DNA of 45,753 nt from Saprospiraceae bacterium UBA3362. GTDB lineage: Bacteria; Bacteroidota; Bacteroidia; Chitinophagales; Saprospiraceae. A program made the translations under genes and the position numbers. Shown here piece after piece: positions 17,369 through 24,847 of this stretch (position 1 is the first letter of the stretch; each line of letters starts with the position of its first letter). The notes beneath the pieces are model-generated. The model was given only the letters and a program-made list of their open reading frames with translations, did no database searches and was not told the origin of the DNA. The DNA is taken from positions 1 to 45,753 of the forward strand of contig DEQQ01000047.1 of NCBI GenBank assembly GCA_002360455.1, given 5' to 3'.

Positions 17369-19402
17369 TTACCAAATTTTGACGCGAACAGAATCCGGTC
17401 TGTACATAATATCTGATTCTTTTACTCCAAAAGCCTGATAAAATTCCGGAATATTGCTCAAGGGTCCGTTGATTCGTAAAAAAGATGGAGAGTGTACATC
17501 GGTCATGATCTGATCGGCGAGATTTTCATCTCTGGTATGATTGAGCCAACCTAAAGCGTAACCCAAGAAATATCTCTGAATCGGATTCAGGCCTTCGATG
17601 ATCACATTGTTTTTGTACTGTTCTGTTTTTTTGAAAGCATCCAGTGCTATAACCAATCCACCGAGATCGGCAATATTTTCTCCCTGAGTTGCATCTCCAT
17701 TGATATGCAAGCTATCCAAAACTTTGTAAGCATTAAATTGATGTATAATTCGTTTTGCTTTTTCTGAAAATAATTTGGCGTCCTGATCTTTCCACCAATT
17801 GTTGAGGTTTCCTTTTTCGTCATACTGTCTTCCCTGATCATCAAAGCCGTGAGTAATTTCGTGGCCTATTGTGGAGGCTCCGGCGTATCCATAGATCAAC
17901 GCATCATCCAACTCCTGATCTTTATAACCCGGAACAGAAAATATAGCTGCCGGCAAAACGATTTCATTATTAGAGGGATTGTAGTAGGCATTGTACGTTT
18001 GAGGCGTCATGGCCCATTCATTGCGATCCACAGGTTTGTATAGTTTTTTGACCTGATCATCAAACCACCACAGTCTGGCATTCTTTACGTTTTCGAAATA
18101 AGAATTGCGCGAAATATTAATGCCGGAAAAATCTTTCCATTGGTCAGGGTAACCAACTTTTTTGCTCATTTTTGTAAGCTTGTTGATGGCTTTGTCTTTG
18201 GTGTCGGAGCTCATCCAATCCAGCGAGAGAATATGTTCGCGGAAACTTTCTCTCACGGCTTCTACCATATCATTGTAACGTTTTTTCTGATCCGGGCCAA
18301 AGTAATTTCTTGAATATTCTTGACCCAAGAGTTCTCCAAGTGCAGATTCGGTAGCATTGAGACTTCGCTTCCATCTTGGTTTTTGTAGCTCTACTCCTCG
18401 AATGGTTTTGCTGTAAAAATTGAAATGGGCATCGGCCAATTCTTTATTTAGAGTATTGGCAAAACTGGACACAAAATGAAATCTCAAATAGGCTTTCCAA
18501 ACATCCATTGGAGTTTTTCTGTACATGTGATTGAGATTACTAAAAAACTCAGGTTGGCCTACCACTACAGTATCAACTTTGATTTTGTTAGATTCAAACC
18601 ATTTGGCCCAATGAAACTCTGATGTGAGTTGCTGTAGCTCTGCCACAGACTTTGCATTATAATTTTTATAAGGATCTCTTAGCGCTTCAAGCTTACGAGA
18701 ATTATGAGCTAAAATGGTTTCCAAGGCAAACACTTTTTCTGCCAATGCCGCAGCAGTGCTGCTGTCTTTGCCTGTGAGGCTCAAAATGGTTTTGATGTAA
18801 TTTTGATACTCCAGGCAAATTCTTTTTGACCTCTCATCTTCATTAAAATAATAATCTCTGTCCGGCAAACCCAGTCCGCCTTGAGAAAGATACAATACAA
18901 TGCGATCTGAGTTTTTGGCATCCTGATCTATATAGTAATCAAATCCTACACCCACACCCATGCGTTGATAGTAGGCAAGCTTGTCCAATAGAGCTCGTAA
19001 ATCCATCATGTTATCGATTTCGTTAAGCTCGGATTGGAGGACAGAAATTCCCAATTTATCGCATTTGGCGCTGTCCATCGCTGTGCTATAAAAATCACCG
19101 ATCATTTTTTGTTTTGGATCGGAGGATTGAGCCGCGGCTTCGCAGATTTTTTTCAGTTTTTCATAGTTTTCGTTGACCACGAGGTTGCCTATACCCCAAG
19201 AAGATTCTTCCGGAGGAATAGGATTTTTCTTAATCCACCCGCCGCAAGAGTATCTAAAAAAGTCTGTAGCCGGATTGATACTGCTGTCCAAATGGGTAGT
19301 GATGATGTCGGGTTTTGAAGTCGTTTGACTCGGATTTGTCTTGCAAGTTATAAGCAGACAGGCCAAGCAGGACGATAACAAGAGCTGTTTTAGCTGATTC
19401 AT
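17369..19402 (-). CDS. pepO: M13 family zinc metallopeptidase, lipoprotein
   Basis: About 677 residues, full length for neprilysin/PepO endopeptidases. The start at 19402 gives a lipoprotein signal with lipobox LITC (Cys20); an earlier ATG at 19453 adds 17 hydrophobic residues. Zinc motif HEITHGFDDQG supplies two His and the catalytic Glu; ENIADLGGL supplies the third ligand Glu and the supporting Asp. NAYYNPSNNEIVLPAA is the substrate-binding segment. The protein should sit in the periplasm or on the outer membrane and cut short peptides. Monocistronic; no regulatory signal recognised. Confidence 0.93.
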   Translation of the reverse strand: MNQLKQLLLSSCLACLLITCKTNPSQTTSKPDIITTHLDSSINPATDFFRYSCGGWIKKNPIPPEESSWGIGNLVVNENYEKLKKICEAAAQSSDPKQKMIGDFYSTAMDSAKCDKLGISVLQSELNEIDNMMDLRALLDKLAYYQRMGVGVGFDYYIDQDAKNSDRIVLYLSQGGLGLPDRDYYFNEDERSKRICLEYQNYIKTILSLTGKDSSTAAALAEKVFALETILAHNSRKLEALRDPYKNYNAKSVAELQQLTSEFHWAKWFESNKIKVDTVVVGQPEFFSNLNHMYRKTPMDVWKAYLRFHFVSSFANTLNKELADAHFNFYSKTIRGVELQKPRWKRSLNATESALGELLGQEYSRNYFGPDQKKRYNDMVEAVRESFREHILSLDWMSSDTKDKAINKLTKMSKKVGYPDQWKDFSGINISRNSYFENVKNARLWWFDDQVKKLYKPVDRNEWAMTPQTYNAYYNPSNNEIVLPAAIFSVPGYKDQELDDALIYGYAGASTIGHEITHGFDDQGRQYDEKGNLNNWWKDQDAKLFSEKAKRIIHQFNAYKVLDSLHINGDATQGENIADLGGLVIALDAFKKTEQYKNNVIIEGLNPIQRYFLGYALGWLNHTRDENLADQIMTDVHSPSFLRINGPLSNIPEFYQAFGVKESDIMYRPDSVRVKIW

Positions 19403-19543
19403 TGACTGAAAAATGATTAAGAACGGTAAAGATAGACAGAAAACTTCAAGCAAATACCTTAAAGTAAGTCAGGGAACACAATCTCAATGGATATGCCCAC
19501 AAAGTATGCCAGGCAGCAACTAAAACACAAAAAAGGAAGGGAA

Positions 19544-19639
19544 TTAAGCTTTTTTGGAAGCTTTCTTTCTTTTTCTGGAATTTCCGTAAGATTTGATGGT
19601 ACGTTTTCCTTTTGTGGATCTTTTATCTCCTCTGCCCAT
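19544..19639 (-). CDS. Small ribosomal protein bTHX (THX family)
   Basis: A 31-residue, strongly basic protein read on the minus strand: begins MGRGDKRSTKGKRT and ends RKRKKASKKA before TAA at 19544-19546. The opening MGRGD(K/R)...KGKR and high Lys/Arg content are the mark of bTHX/S31e-like proteins that bind the 16S head of the 30S subunit in Bacteroidota and Thermus. It has a good -7 box at 19663-19670 and lies divergent from the DUF177-rpmF pair, another ribosome-related unit. Confidence 0.88.
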   Translation of the reverse strand: MGRGDKRSTKGKRTIKSYGNSRKRKKASKKA

Positions 19640-19662
19640 AAATTTGAATTTAATTAACGGTG

Positions 19663-19670
19663 CAAAAGTA
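19663..19670 (-). promoter_or_regulatory. -7 promoter element for bTHX gene (TACTTTTG)
   Basis: Minus-strand TACTTTTG matches TAnnTTTG exactly and ends 23 bp before the bTHX start. Confidence 0.6.
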
Positions 19671-19712
19671 AGATTTTTTTAGATTTTATATAATTTTAAT
19701 TCAAAAATGAGT

Positions 19713-19720
19713 TATCTTTG
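19713..19720 (+). promoter_or_regulatory. -7 promoter element for DUF177-rpmF (TATCTTTG)
   Basis: TATCTTTG matches TAnnTTTG exactly, followed by GCGTCCC, 32 bp before the DUF177 start. It forms a divergent promoter pair with the bTHX element. Confidence 0.65.
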
Positions 19721-19752
19721 CGTCCCATTTTTGGAGATGTTCTTTATTTAAT

Positions 19753-20262
19753 ATGGATCCATTAAAACAATTCTCCATCCCGTTGAGGGGGCTAAAAGAT
19801 GGCCCTCACGAGTATCATTTTGAATTGGATCGGGCATTTTTTGATCATTTTGAGTTCAAAATTGATCCATCTGCCGGATTTCAAATCAAACTGACGCTTG
19901 ATAAAAGACAGGATTTGAGTCAGTTAACAGTGGAGGTAAAAGCTCTATACCAAGTTCCTTGTGATCGTTGCCTTGCAGATCTCAAAATCCCCATTTCAGA
20001 ACAGTTTAATCTGATTTTAAAAAATGGTGAGGGAGAAAGCGATGACCCGGATTTACTTCTTGTGCCTGCTGAGGCTAAGGAGATTAATTTGGCTTCGACG
20101 ATCTTTGACTTCGTATCACTTTCTATTCCGCTTAGCAACAGAATAGACGGTTGCGAAGAGCTTGAGCCCGCTCCTTGTGATCCGGAAGTATTGAACAAAA
20201 TCCAATTTGCCAGCGAGCCGGAAGTAAATCCGGTCTGGGATGAATTAAAAAAACTTAAGTAA
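19753..20262 (+). CDS. DUF177 (YceD) family protein
   Basis: A 169-residue protein of the YceD/DUF177 family, implicated in 23S rRNA/large-subunit biogenesis in bacteria and plastids. The conserved CDRCL motif lies at residues 70-74, and an acidic segment (EINLASTIFDFVSLSIPL) precedes CEE...CDPEV, matching the usual pattern of a second cysteine-containing stretch. The rpmF gene follows 19 bp downstream; DUF177-rpmF is a widely conserved gene pair, which strengthens both calls. Confidence 0.9.
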   Translation: MDPLKQFSIPLRGLKDGPHEYHFELDRAFFDHFEFKIDPSAGFQIKLTLDKRQDLSQLTVEVKALYQVPCDRCLADLKIPISEQFNLILKNGEGESDDPDLLLVPAEAKEINLASTIFDFVSLSIPLSNRIDGCEELEPAPCDPEVLNKIQFASEPEVNPVWDELKKLK

Positions 20263-20281
20263 ACGGAAAAATTTAAACGTC

Positions 20282-20497
20282 ATGCCAAATCCGAAATGGA
20301 GACATTCCAAAACCAGAAAAAGAAAAAGAAGAACGCACTATAAGGCGGAAACTCCACAATTGGCTACTTGTAAAACTACAGGTGCTACTCATATCATGCA
20401 CCATGCTCACTGGCATGAAGGTAGTCTCATGTATAGAGGACAGGTTTTGATTCCTGCTGCTGCTCCTGAAGTTCAGGAAGAAGGTGGTGAATCCTAA
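20282..20497 (+). CDS. rpmF: 50S ribosomal protein L32
   Basis: A 71-residue basic protein. The opening MPNPKWRHSKTRKRKRRTHYKA is the L32 signature, followed by LATCKTTGATHIMHHAHW. The zinc-ribbon cysteines of other L32 proteins are largely absent (only one Cys), which is normal for Bacteroidota L32. A short acidic tail (EVQEEGGES) ends the protein. In operon with DUF177. Confidence 0.95.
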   Translation: MPNPKWRHSKTRKRKRRTHYKAETPQLATCKTTGATHIMHHAHWHEGSLMYRGQVLIPAAAPEVQEEGGES

Positions 20498-20877
20498 GTC
20501 TGATTTCTTCCGTGACTCTAAGTATCGTGTGAACCCGACCTGATCCGGTTCACCTTGAAGCTTTTTTAGCTTATTTCGAATTGATCCTTTAGCTTGTTTT
20601 TTTTATCGATTTTTATTTTCTGCAACAGGTTGATTTTTTTTGTAACCTCTCCTTTTTTATTTATAGAAATTTATTTTTTAGCTTGTTTTTATGAGATCGG
20701 GCTGATAGGCATTGTTTAATTCTAGCCTTTTTCTTTATATCATCCCAATAGATAGGAATGAGATTAAATATTCCATTCAATAAGAGCGCTCATCCTTCTT
20801 TGCACAGATCTTCACTTTACAACAACTGTTCTGAGCTGCTCAATTTCTACTATCTTTAGGCATTCAACAATTTAGAC
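20498..20877. other. Intergenic region with three TTTTAGCTT motif copies
   Basis: AT-rich, T-rich on the plus strand. A 7-bp hairpin (GTGAACC 20529-20535 / GGTTCAC 20547-20553) followed by a T-run at 20562 may end the rpmF transcript. Three motif copies lie at 20564, 20587 and 20676. No gene seen. Confidence 0.5.
20529..20567 (+). terminator. Possible weak terminator after rpmF
   Basis: GTGAACC/GGTTCAC stem of 7 bp with an 11-nt loop; the T-run starts 9 nt after the stem, so termination would be weak. Confidence 0.35.
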
Positions 20878-22509
20878 ATGAGCAATAAAGAAATTGCATC
20901 ACAATTTAACGAATTGGCCTGCTTGATGGAACTGCATGATGAAAACCAATTCAAAATTAAGTCCTACACCAACGCCTATTTAAACATAAAAAAACTGGAT
21001 CAAGATCTTCTCACTCTTTCTCTCGAGGAGTTGCAAACCATTCCGGGAATCGGAAAGTCTGTAGCAGAGAAAATCGTAGAAATCAAACAACAGGGCTTGA
21101 TCCATCAACTTTCTCAAATGAGATCAAAAACTCCTCCTGGCATTGTTCAGATGATTTCCATCAGAGGATTGGGTCCAAAAAAAATTAAGCAAATTTGGAA
21201 AGAACTGGAAATCGAAACTCCGGGAGAATTATTATACGCTTGCGAAGAAAATAGATTGATCGAACTCAAAGGTTTTGGTCCCAAAATTCAAAACGACGTC
21301 AAAGAGAGTATTCTATTTTTTCAGTCCCGTCAAGATTCATTTTTACTTAGCACATTATGGACTCCTGCAGAGCAATTACTACAAGAATTAAGACAGCTTA
21401 ATCCCGATGTTCAAATTGAATTTACTTCTGCACTGAGAACTTACTCTCCTGTTGTGGAGACTATAGAATTAATCTGCAATTCACATTCTATTTCTTTGCC
21501 GGACAGTATTCAATTGTTGACTTCAGAACCAAATCAAATTCTTGGAAAACTCCATGATCAATTTCCCGTCAGCATCAAACTTTGTTCAACCCAAGATTTC
21601 ATCTATCAATGGATACTCACTACCGGAGGCTCATCTGTAGATTCAATAAAACATTCATCATACAAAACAGAACATGAAGCATTCGAAGCAAGCGGACAGC
21701 TTTTTGTTCCTGCAGAATGTCGTCATTTAGAGTCCTCACAACCAATAATCGAGACCGAGCTGATCACAGGCCAAGATATAAAAGGCGTCATCCATGCCCA
21801 TTCTGTCTACAGTGACGGATTGTACAATCTGCGAGATATGGCAAAGGAATGTATCCGACTCAATTATCAATATTTGGTAATAACAGATCATTCCAAATCC
21901 GCGTTTTATGCCAATGGGCTTAAAGAAGACAGACTGCTCGATCAATGGAACGAAATAGAAATATTGAATAAAGAATTTGCACCGTTCAAAATTTTCAAAT
22001 CCATTGAGTCAGATATTTTGTCGGACGGTTCACTAGATTACCCTACAGAGATTTTAGCTCGATTTGATCTTGTCATAGCTTCCATTCACAGCAATCTCAA
22101 AATGAACAAAGAAAAAGCAATGGAGCGAATGTTGAATGCCGTGCGCAATCCTTATACCACAATGTTGGGACATCCAACAGGAAGACTGCTTCTATCACGA
22201 AAAGGATATGAGTTGGATCATGAACTGCTGATCAGTGAATGTGCTCGATACGCAGTGGACATAGAAATCAATGCAAATCCCCTAAGATTGGACTTGGATT
22301 GGACCTGGATTCCACTCTGTCAACAACATAATGTAAAACTTTCTATCAATCCCGATGCGCATAACCTAAAAGGAATACAAGACATCCAATGGGGTGTGAG
22401 GACAGCAAGGCGAGGAGGACTATTGAGCAAAAATTGTGTTAATTCACTAAGCCTATCGGACTTTGAATCTTATGTAAATGTTAAAAAAGCTCGATTAAAA
22501 AATCATTAA
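20878..22509 (+). CDS. PolX-like protein with PHP phosphoesterase domain, polymerase site degenerate
   Basis: A 543-residue protein with the layout of bacterial PolX: an N-terminal 8-kDa-like helical domain, helix-hairpin-helix motifs IPGIGKSVAEKI (55-66), IRGLGPKK (95-102) and LKGFGPKI (130-137), a polymerase palm (about 160-260) and a C-terminal PHP domain. In the palm the catalytic triad appears lost: the place of GS.RR...DID reads SALRTYSPVVETIELI (184-199), and the third Asp position reads VSIKLC. The PHP domain keeps its metal ligands: HAH (306-308), SDG, DHS, ESD, SIHS, GHPTGR and NPDAHN. The expected activity is therefore 3'-5' exonuclease or phosphoesterase on DNA repair intermediates, not gap filling. 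Alternative: a structural repair factor. Confidence 0.88.
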   Translation: MSNKEIASQFNELACLMELHDENQFKIKSYTNAYLNIKKLDQDLLTLSLEELQTIPGIGKSVAEKIVEIKQQGLIHQLSQMRSKTPPGIVQMISIRGLGPKKIKQIWKELEIETPGELLYACEENRLIELKGFGPKIQNDVKESILFFQSRQDSFLLSTLWTPAEQLLQELRQLNPDVQIEFTSALRTYSPVVETIELICNSHSISLPDSIQLLTSEPNQILGKLHDQFPVSIKLCSTQDFIYQWILTTGGSSVDSIKHSSYKTEHEAFEASGQLFVPAECRHLESSQPIIETELITGQDIKGVIHAHSVYSDGLYNLRDMAKECIRLNYQYLVITDHSKSAFYANGLKEDRLLDQWNEIEILNKEFAPFKIFKSIESDILSDGSLDYPTEILARFDLVIASIHSNLKMNKEKAMERMLNAVRNPYTTMLGHPTGRLLLSRKGYELDHELLISECARYAVDIEINANPLRLDLDWTWIPLCQQHNVKLSINPDAHNLKGIQDIQWGVRTARRGGLLSKNCVNSLSLSDFESYVNVKKARLKNH

Positions 22510-22603
22510 CAAGCCATTAGGATACAAATTAGGGCTAAAACTGCTTATCGCAATATTTTTACACTATTAATCTTTTTATCAAAAAAATAAACTCTACAAA
22601 AAA

Positions 22604-23146
22604 ATGAAAAATTTCAGAATTTTCGGTTTCGCTGTAGTGCTTGCAATTTTCGCCTTGACTGCATGCAAAAATGACAAAGCTGCGTCCACTACTGATGCTG
22701 CAGCTGCTACTGCTACTCCAACTCCTAATCCGGCAGATCCAAATGCTCAAATACAAACAGGAGAAGCTACTCCACCGGCTCCAACAGGTCCTACTACATC
22801 TGTAGAATTTGAGACTATGGTTCATGACTGGGGTGAACTTAAAGAAGGAGATCACATGAAGTATGCTTTCAAATTCAAAAACACAGGAAGCGAGCCATTG
22901 GTAATTTCTGATGCAAAAGGAAGCTGCGGATGTACAGTTCCGGATTGGCCGAGAGAGCCTATAGCTCCGGGTGCGTCAGGCGAAATCAAAGTTGAATTCG
23001 ACTCTAAGGGTAAAGGTTCAGAAGATGGCAGCAAGCAAACTAAAAAAGTTACTGTTACTGCTAATACAAACCCAACTCAAACTTACTTAACAATCACAGG
23101 TGTGGTGAAGAAAGCTCCTGGAGCTGCAGATCCAACCAAGAAATAA
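22604..23146 (+). CDS. DUF1573 lipoprotein
   Basis: A 180-residue lipoprotein: signal peptide with lipobox LTAC (Cys21), then an Ala/Thr/Pro-rich low-complexity linker (about residues 27-65), then a DUF1573 domain from about 68. The domain shows its hallmarks: HDWGELKEGD, YAFKFKNTGSEPL, and KGSCGCTVPDWP, then IAPGASGEIKVEFDSKG. DUF1573 is an Ig-like/ASPM-SPD2-Hydin-type fold common in Bacteroidota; the role is unknown. A strong terminator follows directly. Confidence 0.92.
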   Translation: MKNFRIFGFAVVLAIFALTACKNDKAASTTDAAAATATPTPNPADPNAQIQTGEATPPAPTGPTTSVEFETMVHDWGELKEGDHMKYAFKFKNTGSEPLVISDAKGSCGCTVPDWPREPIAPGASGEIKVEFDSKGKGSEDGSKQTKKVTVTANTNPTQTYLTITGVVKKAPGAADPTKK

Positions 23147-23168
23147 GAAATAATAATCTTCATATTGT

Positions 23169-23205
23169 AAAGCCTTTTCCTATATCGGGAAAGGCTTTTT
23201 TATTT
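23169..23205 (+). terminator. Rho-independent terminator after DUF1573 gene
   Basis: AAAGCCTTTTCC (23169-23180) pairs with GGGAAAGGCTTT (23187-23198) with one G-T wobble, a 6-nt loop and a T-rich tail. It lies 23 bp past the stop codon. Confidence 0.9.
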
Positions 23206-23412
23206 TTACCAACAGAGTAATAATGTTTGTTGGATTTTGGATATGCAGACGCCAATGGTTTTGATCAGTCCTCGGTCCTGCTTTACGCACATGAAATGTG
23301 CTCCAATCAGGTATAGGTTTGCAGCAGACGGTCTTTTTGAGAAAGGCAGAATAATCAATCTTACGGCGGCCAACAATAACAAAGCCATAAGTCCTATAGA
23401 TTTGCCGGACAT
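23206..23412 (-). CDS. Doubtful small membrane protein frame, 68 aa
   Basis: Minus-strand frame MSGKSIGLMALLLLAAVRLIIL... with one hydrophobic helix at residues 6-23 and then a mixed tail. The LLAAVRLIILPFSKRPSAANLYLIGAHF pattern faintly recalls the start of DUF6580-type membrane proteins, so it may be a truncated remnant. It ends against the terminator of the neighbouring gene. A plus-strand frame of similar size overlaps it. Either or neither may be real. Confidence 0.25.
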   Translation of the reverse strand: MSGKSIGLMALLLLAAVRLIILPFSKRPSAANLYLIGAHFMCVKQDRGLIKTIGVCISKIQQTLLLCW

Positions 23413-23635
23413 TGGCTAAAGGTTAAAAATCCACAGTGAATGAAAAAATACTACCATTTTCTATGAATAGTATTGATAATGGTAGAGGTGTAATATTTTT
23501 GTCAACCACGACTAAAAAAACAAACTCATTGCATAGGATATTGCTACAAAAGGTACCGGATATAGAGATGTTATCACGCACTCAAAAACACAAATAAGAA
23601 TATCCTCATAAAATCGCTAATAGCGCTCAAATTAA

Positions 23636-23824
23636 AGCGATTTATTAACCAAAGAGCTAGTAAACAGTCAACTTAAGGAACTGCCAAGTGAATTTACCTT
23701 AGATGAACTTATCGAGAGGCTTCTTTTAGTGGAAAAAGTAAATCAAGGACTGAAAGAAGTTGAAGAAAGTAAGACTATAACGGACCAAGAACAAGATAAA
23801 AAAAGGGCAAAATGGTTCGCATAA
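23636..23824 (+). pseudogene. Fossil antitoxin (RelB/ParD-like addiction module protein)
   Basis: Open frame of 62 codons with no usable start codon, closed upstream by TAA at 23633-23635. It reads ...LKELPSEFTLDELIERLLL, then VEKVNQGLKEVEESKTIT and ends KRAKWFA. This matches a common Bacteroidota antitoxin type whose C-terminal half has FTLDELI...LEKV..GL...G..IS...KWFK. The last codons overlap the start of the toxin gene, as in intact operons. The 5' end with the start is missing or mutated. Confidence 0.65.
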
Positions 23825-23971
23825 TTTGGAAAAGTAGTAGAGGAAATTGGAATACCTCTAGTTAGAGAAATAATAGAGGAAAACTATAGAATTATACATA
23901 AGATAAATAACAAAAAAGAAGTTGTAATTATTTCAATACATCACTCGGCTCAAGACTTAACTAAGCGAAAT
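23812..23971 (+). pseudogene. Fossil ParE/RelE toxin with internal deletion
   Basis: ATG at 23812 opens MVRIIWK, the usual first residues of this toxin type, overlapping the antitoxin stop. The frame then breaks. In another frame from 23825 the C-terminal third of the toxin follows: GKVVEEIGIPLVREIIEENY, then RIIHKINNKKEVVIISIHHSAQDL. The expected 45 or so middle residues, including most of the RNase core, are gone, and the frame shifts at the junction. The pair is dead. Confidence 0.65.
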
Positions 23972-24165
23972 TTTGATGAAGGAATGGAAGACAACTTTGC
24001 ACTTGCGATCATGCCGCAAAAAAAACTTATTTTTCAATTTAGACTTAAAGGAAGAATATCTTTCATTTGGCTATGCTAAAGTAGCGGCACGTCGTCATTA
24101 CTCGACCATTAGCAGTCATGCTATCGGGAAAAGCCTGAGTTCAATAATTTGTCGATATAAGAATC

Positions 24166-24191
24166 AAAAATCACATTATAATGTGATTTTT
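24166..24191. promoter_or_regulatory. HipB operator 1 (palindrome)
   Basis: Core ATCACATTATAATGTGAT (24170-24187) is a perfect palindrome, flanked by A4/T4 that extend it to 26 bp. First of three similar sites before hipB; centre at 24178/24179. Confidence 0.75.
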
Positions 24192-24227
24192 CTGATTTTG
24201 CCTTAAGTTTCACAATGTATCGACTTT

Positions 24228-24251
24228 AAAATCACAATATAATGTGATTTT
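24228..24251. promoter_or_regulatory. HipB operator 2 (palindrome)
   Basis: Core ATCACAATATAATGTGAT (24231-24248), one mismatch to operator 1. Centre 61 bp from operator 1. Lies just upstream of a possible -33 box (TTG 24254-24256). Confidence 0.75.
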
Positions 24252-24253
24252 TA

Positions 24254-24284
24254 TTGCATGTTTGAAAAGCAAATCCTGTCTTTG
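24254..24284 (+). promoter_or_regulatory. Possible hipBST promoter
   Basis: TTG at 24254-24256 and TGTCTTTG at 24277-24284 are 20 bp apart, as in Bacteroidota promoters (TTTG-N19/21-TAnnTTTG). Transcription would start near 24290, inside operator 3, with a leader of about 14 nt. Confidence 0.4.
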
Positions 24285-24290
24285 ACCCTA

Positions 24291-24310
24291 AAATCACATT
24301 ATAATGTTAG
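24291..24310. promoter_or_regulatory. HipB operator 3, overlapping the hipB start codon
   Basis: ATCACATTATAATGTTAG (24293-24310) keeps the full left arm and most of the right arm of operators 1 and 2. Its ATG is the hipB start. Centre 62 bp from operator 2. Binding here would block both transcription start and translation start. Confidence 0.7.
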
Positions 24311-24513
24311 TCAAGCATCTTGGAGAAATTATAAGAAACAGGCGAAAGGAGTTAAGCATAACTCAACCTCACTTAGCCGAACTGGCAGAAGTGAGCACAA
24401 ACACTCTGTATAAATTAGAACGGGGGCAAGGCAATCCTTCATTAGATGTTTTGAATAAATTAGCCGAAGTGTTGGGAATGGAACTAACCCTTGAAGTGAA
24501 AAAGAACCATTGA
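24304..24513 (+). CDS. hipB: HipB-type antitoxin / XRE repressor of HipBST
   Basis: A 69-residue helix-turn-helix protein. The XRE domain spans residues 6-60: IIRNRRKELSITQPHLAELAEVSTNTLYKLERGQGNPSLDVLNKLAEVLGM in pattern, with SITQPHLAELAEVS as helices 2-3. It is the first gene of a three-gene operon (hipB, hipS, hipT), with 4 bp to hipS. It probably binds the three palindromes upstream and represses its own operon. In the Escherichia coli O127 HipBST system HipB is DNA-binding and assists HipS in neutralising HipT; the same division is inferred here. Confidence 0.88.
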   Translation: MLVKHLGEIIRNRRKELSITQPHLAELAEVSTNTLYKLERGQGNPSLDVLNKLAEVLGMELTLEVKKNH

Positions 24514-24517
24514 GTAA

Positions 24518-24847
24518 ATGAGAGCAATGGAAATATATCGCAACGGAATTTTAGCAGGAACACTGACAGAAGAAAATCGTCAGCGTTATGTTTTTAGGTA
24601 TGACGACAACTATTTTAACGATGCAAGTAAACCAGGCATCAGCTTAACACTTCCAAAAACACAAAAAGAATACAGCAGCGAATTTTTATTTCCGCTTTTT
24701 TTCAATATGTTGAGCGAAGGAGTCAACCGTAAACTGCAAAGCACACAATTGAGAATAGATGAAGAAGATCATTTCGGTTTGCTGGCAGCAACAGCACAAT
24801 ATGATACAATTGGAGCAATAACTGTGAAACCAATAGTGGCGAGATGA
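24518..24847 (+). CDS. hipS: HipS-like antitoxin (detached HipA N-terminal subdomain)
   Basis: A 109-residue protein equal to the N-subdomain 1 of HipA encoded as a separate gene. Visible marks: IYRNGILAGTL at the start, YDDNYFND, ISLTLPKTQKEYSSEFLFPLFFNMLSEG, then GLLAATAQYDTIGAITV. In E. coli HipBST, this small protein is the actual antitoxin: it docks on HipT and blocks the kinase. Its stop overlaps the hipT start by 4 nt (ATGA at 24844-24847), giving tight co-expression. A start at 24527 (MEIYRNG) is possible. Confidence 0.85.
   Translation: MRAMEIYRNGILAGTLTEENRQRYVFRYDDNYFNDASKPGISLTLPKTQKEYSSEFLFPLFFNMLSEGVNRKLQSTQLRIDEEDHFGLLAATAQYDTIGAITVKPIVAR

Larger units (their letters stand above)
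23147..24303. other. Gene-poor boundary of the toxin-antitoxin island
   Basis: Holds, in order: a terminator, a doubtful 68-codon minus-strand frame, two inverted repeats (CTACCATT/AATGGTAG at 23451-23485; AAATCGCT/AGCGATTT at 23611-23643), a fossil TA pair, and the first two operator palindromes of hipBST. Confidence 0.6.

Noticed and set aside
23973..24206. 77-codon frame between the fossil TA pair and the hipBST operators
   Set aside because: It begins in the fossil toxin tail in a different frame and ends in the first operator palindrome; no recognisable protein pattern.
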